A DNA stretch of 15,371 bases from an uncultured Lachnospiraceae bacterium (lineage in GTDB: Bacteria > Bacillota > Clostridia > Lachnospirales > Lachnospiraceae). Under the pieces are notes generated by a model. The model was not told the DNA's origin. It did not search any database and saw only the letters and a program-made list of their open reading frames with translations. A program made the position numbers and the translations under genes. The stretch spans positions 1 to 15,371 of the forward strand of contig CAJJNI010000039.1 of NCBI GenBank assembly GCA_905193085.1. The letters are read 5' to 3'. Of the stretch, positions 15,101-15,371 are shown piece after piece; the stretch's first letter is position 1; each line of letters begins with the position of its first letter.

Positions 15101-15184
15101 GATGCAACTGATATCTACGATACAGAGAAAGATTACTGGACAGATACATATTGTTTTGTAGAATTTGGACTTCAGCTTAAATAA
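12140..15184 (+). CDS. GH106-like glycoside hydrolase (alpha-L-rhamnosidase type)
   Basis: A 1014-aa protein that resembles family GH106 alpha-L-rhamnosidases, which release terminal rhamnose from plant polysaccharides such as rhamnogalacturonan. Seen: the N-terminal block SIPFWFWNSKLDKDELKYQI (14-33), GGYFMHARSGL (42-52), AYDEEGWPSGFAGG (81-94), FTDEP (201-205, E204), GHVMMEES (283-290), LTESYALCGWD (342-352), then beta-rich regions. The C-terminal part (about 890-1014) looks like a carbohydrate-binding jelly roll. Candidate catalytic acids are E204, E288/E289 and E344; I cannot choose between them. There is no signal peptide, so it should act inside the cell on imported oligosaccharides. 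AAGGAGG (12126-12132) precedes the ATG. No terminator is evident before the tRNA-Lys promoter, so readthrough is possible. Confidence 0.85.
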   Translation: MFDEFKNPSNQYRSIPFWFWNSKLDKDELKYQIKEMKKARLGGYFMHARSGLKTEYLSEEWFDCIKTGIEAGKEAGLDVWAYDEEGWPSGFAGGIVPSLSADYYAKFMSLEKYSITDEIDFDNMIAVYIYNKESNTYEMMHERTDYKCADNEELLAIRRNENPFYIDTLNKRAVDAFIKVTHEEYYKRFGDEFGKTVKGFFTDEPRLTCDRFLDLPWSDDLPTAFMENYGYCLEDNIPKLYLEVEDYKKVRYDFWSLVSYLFVHNYMKNIYDWCDAHNVHATGHVMMEESIFSQMTSTAGVMPFYEYEHIPGIDWLRRPIASPVIAKQVGSAACQLGKKKVLTESYALCGWDVSFEELKWIAEWQFVNGVNLICQHAQDYTLKGVCKRDYPPSLFIQQTWWNDYNKFMDYLGRLCVVLSQGNQTADVLLIHPMHSGYILYDGTRSDEMRLLDDKFTEASETLSGKHISYHFGDETIIRNHGSVNGATFVVGEISYKTVILPQMYAIDGRTLELLLEFIDNGGTVLSMGRFPDFTNGDMSKLAVLESKVIKTDKENVRAKMAEKKLLALSVSENGNEVMSISYQQRQTPDGTILFLVNHNQTETYKTTVTILGRSCKVKRMIAETGEVEDISFNAGDDTTTELTFEPMQSYILLLEDTNKGDSFVKEEIPAQIVELKDNFKIEKMDNNSFTLDMCRYSIDGGEWQGPVATIKLQGILLDLQRPCDVKMSFDFNVKADVNKMKEFFVVIEDAHLYDIEVNGQKVVYDASLGYWKDKSFNKVDIKSAVKEGKNEILLTTKFQQPQKVYDVLYGENVYETEKNKITYDMEIENIYLLGDFGVVSETPFTKSERKAIITEGPFVITECPTEINSKDFATNGFLFFAGSMTVSQKVNITKEKGKRVVLALGKQNAPLIKVYVNGKFVKDSFWAPYDIDITEAAVDGENEITLEVYASNRNLFGPHHNINGECYNVGPESYTGKWSWVERKSEADATDIYDTEKDYWTDTYCFVEFGLQLK

Positions 15185-15241
15185 AAAATACTATAGAAAC
15201 AATTAATTTGAAAAAAATCGAAAAAAGTTCAAAAAAAATTG

Positions 15242-15270
15242 TTGACAAATGGAGTACAAGCATATATAAT
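15242..15270 (+). promoter_or_regulatory. Consensus promoter of tRNA-Lys
   Basis: Perfect TTGACA (15242-15247), 17-nt spacer and perfect TATAAT (15265-15270). The start is expected near 15277, about 29 nt before the tRNA. Confidence 0.92.
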
Positions 15271-15305
15271 ATATTTTGTTGTTGGTGATGCTGACAACAA
15301 AATAT
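15271..15305. repeat. Perfect 12-bp dyad between -10 and tRNA-Lys
   Basis: ATATTTTGTTGT (15271-15282) and ACAACAAAATAT (15294-15305) are exact inverted repeats separated by 11 nt. The left arm starts right after the -10 element, and the right arm ends at the base before the tRNA. Because the transcription start should lie inside the left arm, the dyad is complete only in DNA. Confidence 0.85.
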
Positions 15306-15371
15306 GCGCTGCTAGCTCATTTGGTAGAGCACCTGACTCTTAATCAGGGTGTGCAGGGTTCGAGCCCCTGG
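15306..15371 (+). tRNA. tRNA-Lys (anticodon CTT), 3' end cut off
   Basis: Acceptor 5' strand GCGCTGC at 15306-15312, D arm GCTC/GAGC (15315-15318 and 15327-15330), anticodon stem 15332-15336/15344-15348 with loop CTCTTAA and anticodon CTT at 15339-15341, then the T arm with TTCGAGC. The window ends in the T stem, so the 3' acceptor strand is missing. It reads AAG (Lys). Confidence 0.93.

Noticed and set aside
1..15371. Mobile element bounded by the two tRNA genes
   Set aside because: No integrase, transposase, direct repeats of tRNA ends or sharp composition change were seen; most genes are housekeeping.

Overview
The window is low-GC DNA from a Gram-positive anaerobe, most likely a motile gut Lachnospiraceae (Roseburia, Lachnospira or Eubacterium group). 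This rests on family resemblance: a type II branched-chain aminotransferase of the kind typical of that family, a T-box leader on aspS, dockerin-type secreted proteins, strong GGAGG-type ribosome binding sites, and a chemoreceptor. The species was not identified.

Layout. The left edge is the 3' part of tRNA-Phe(GAA) with its terminator, followed by a flavin reductase/flavoredoxin gene (235-834, +). A large bidirectional terminator (946-1001) separates it from a convergent minus-strand pair: a methyl-accepting chemotaxis protein and a TRAP-type solute-binding lipoprotein (3807 to 1081). About 0.66 kb of mostly non-coding DNA (3893-4554) holds the receptor's promoter, gene debris and three terminators. 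Then comes aspS (4555-6306, -) with a full T-box riboswitch leader. The aspS promoter lies inside the end of a tiny dockerin-like ORF, which itself sits behind a Pho-box promoter. A cluster of DnaA-box-like nonamers (7046-7169) runs into the start of a tRNA-dihydrouridine synthase gene (+). The plus strand continues with ilvE, a nitroreductase, and a probable three-gene operon: small lipoprotein, uroporphyrinogen-decarboxylase-like protein, and GH106-like glycoside hydrolase. The window ends inside tRNA-Lys(CTT), which has a near-consensus promoter and a perfect dyad against the 5' end of the tRNA.

How the genes may work together. The chemoreceptor and TRAP binding protein look like a ligand-sensing pair, since no TRAP membrane genes are present. 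The aspS leader carries an Asn-type rather than Asp-type specifier at the expected place, and AspRS has the His seen in non-discriminating enzymes, so aspS may serve Asn-tRNA formation. The GH106-like enzyme has no signal peptide and is paired with a URO-D-fold protein that lacks the Cys of the corrinoid methyltransferases. This suggests intracellular processing of rhamnose-containing sugars with an unassigned partner. The most unusual points are the A7 frameshift at the start of the chemoreceptor gene, the Asn-like T-box on aspS, the DnaA-box cluster at dus, and the Pho-box-driven half-dockerin gene with a damaged start.
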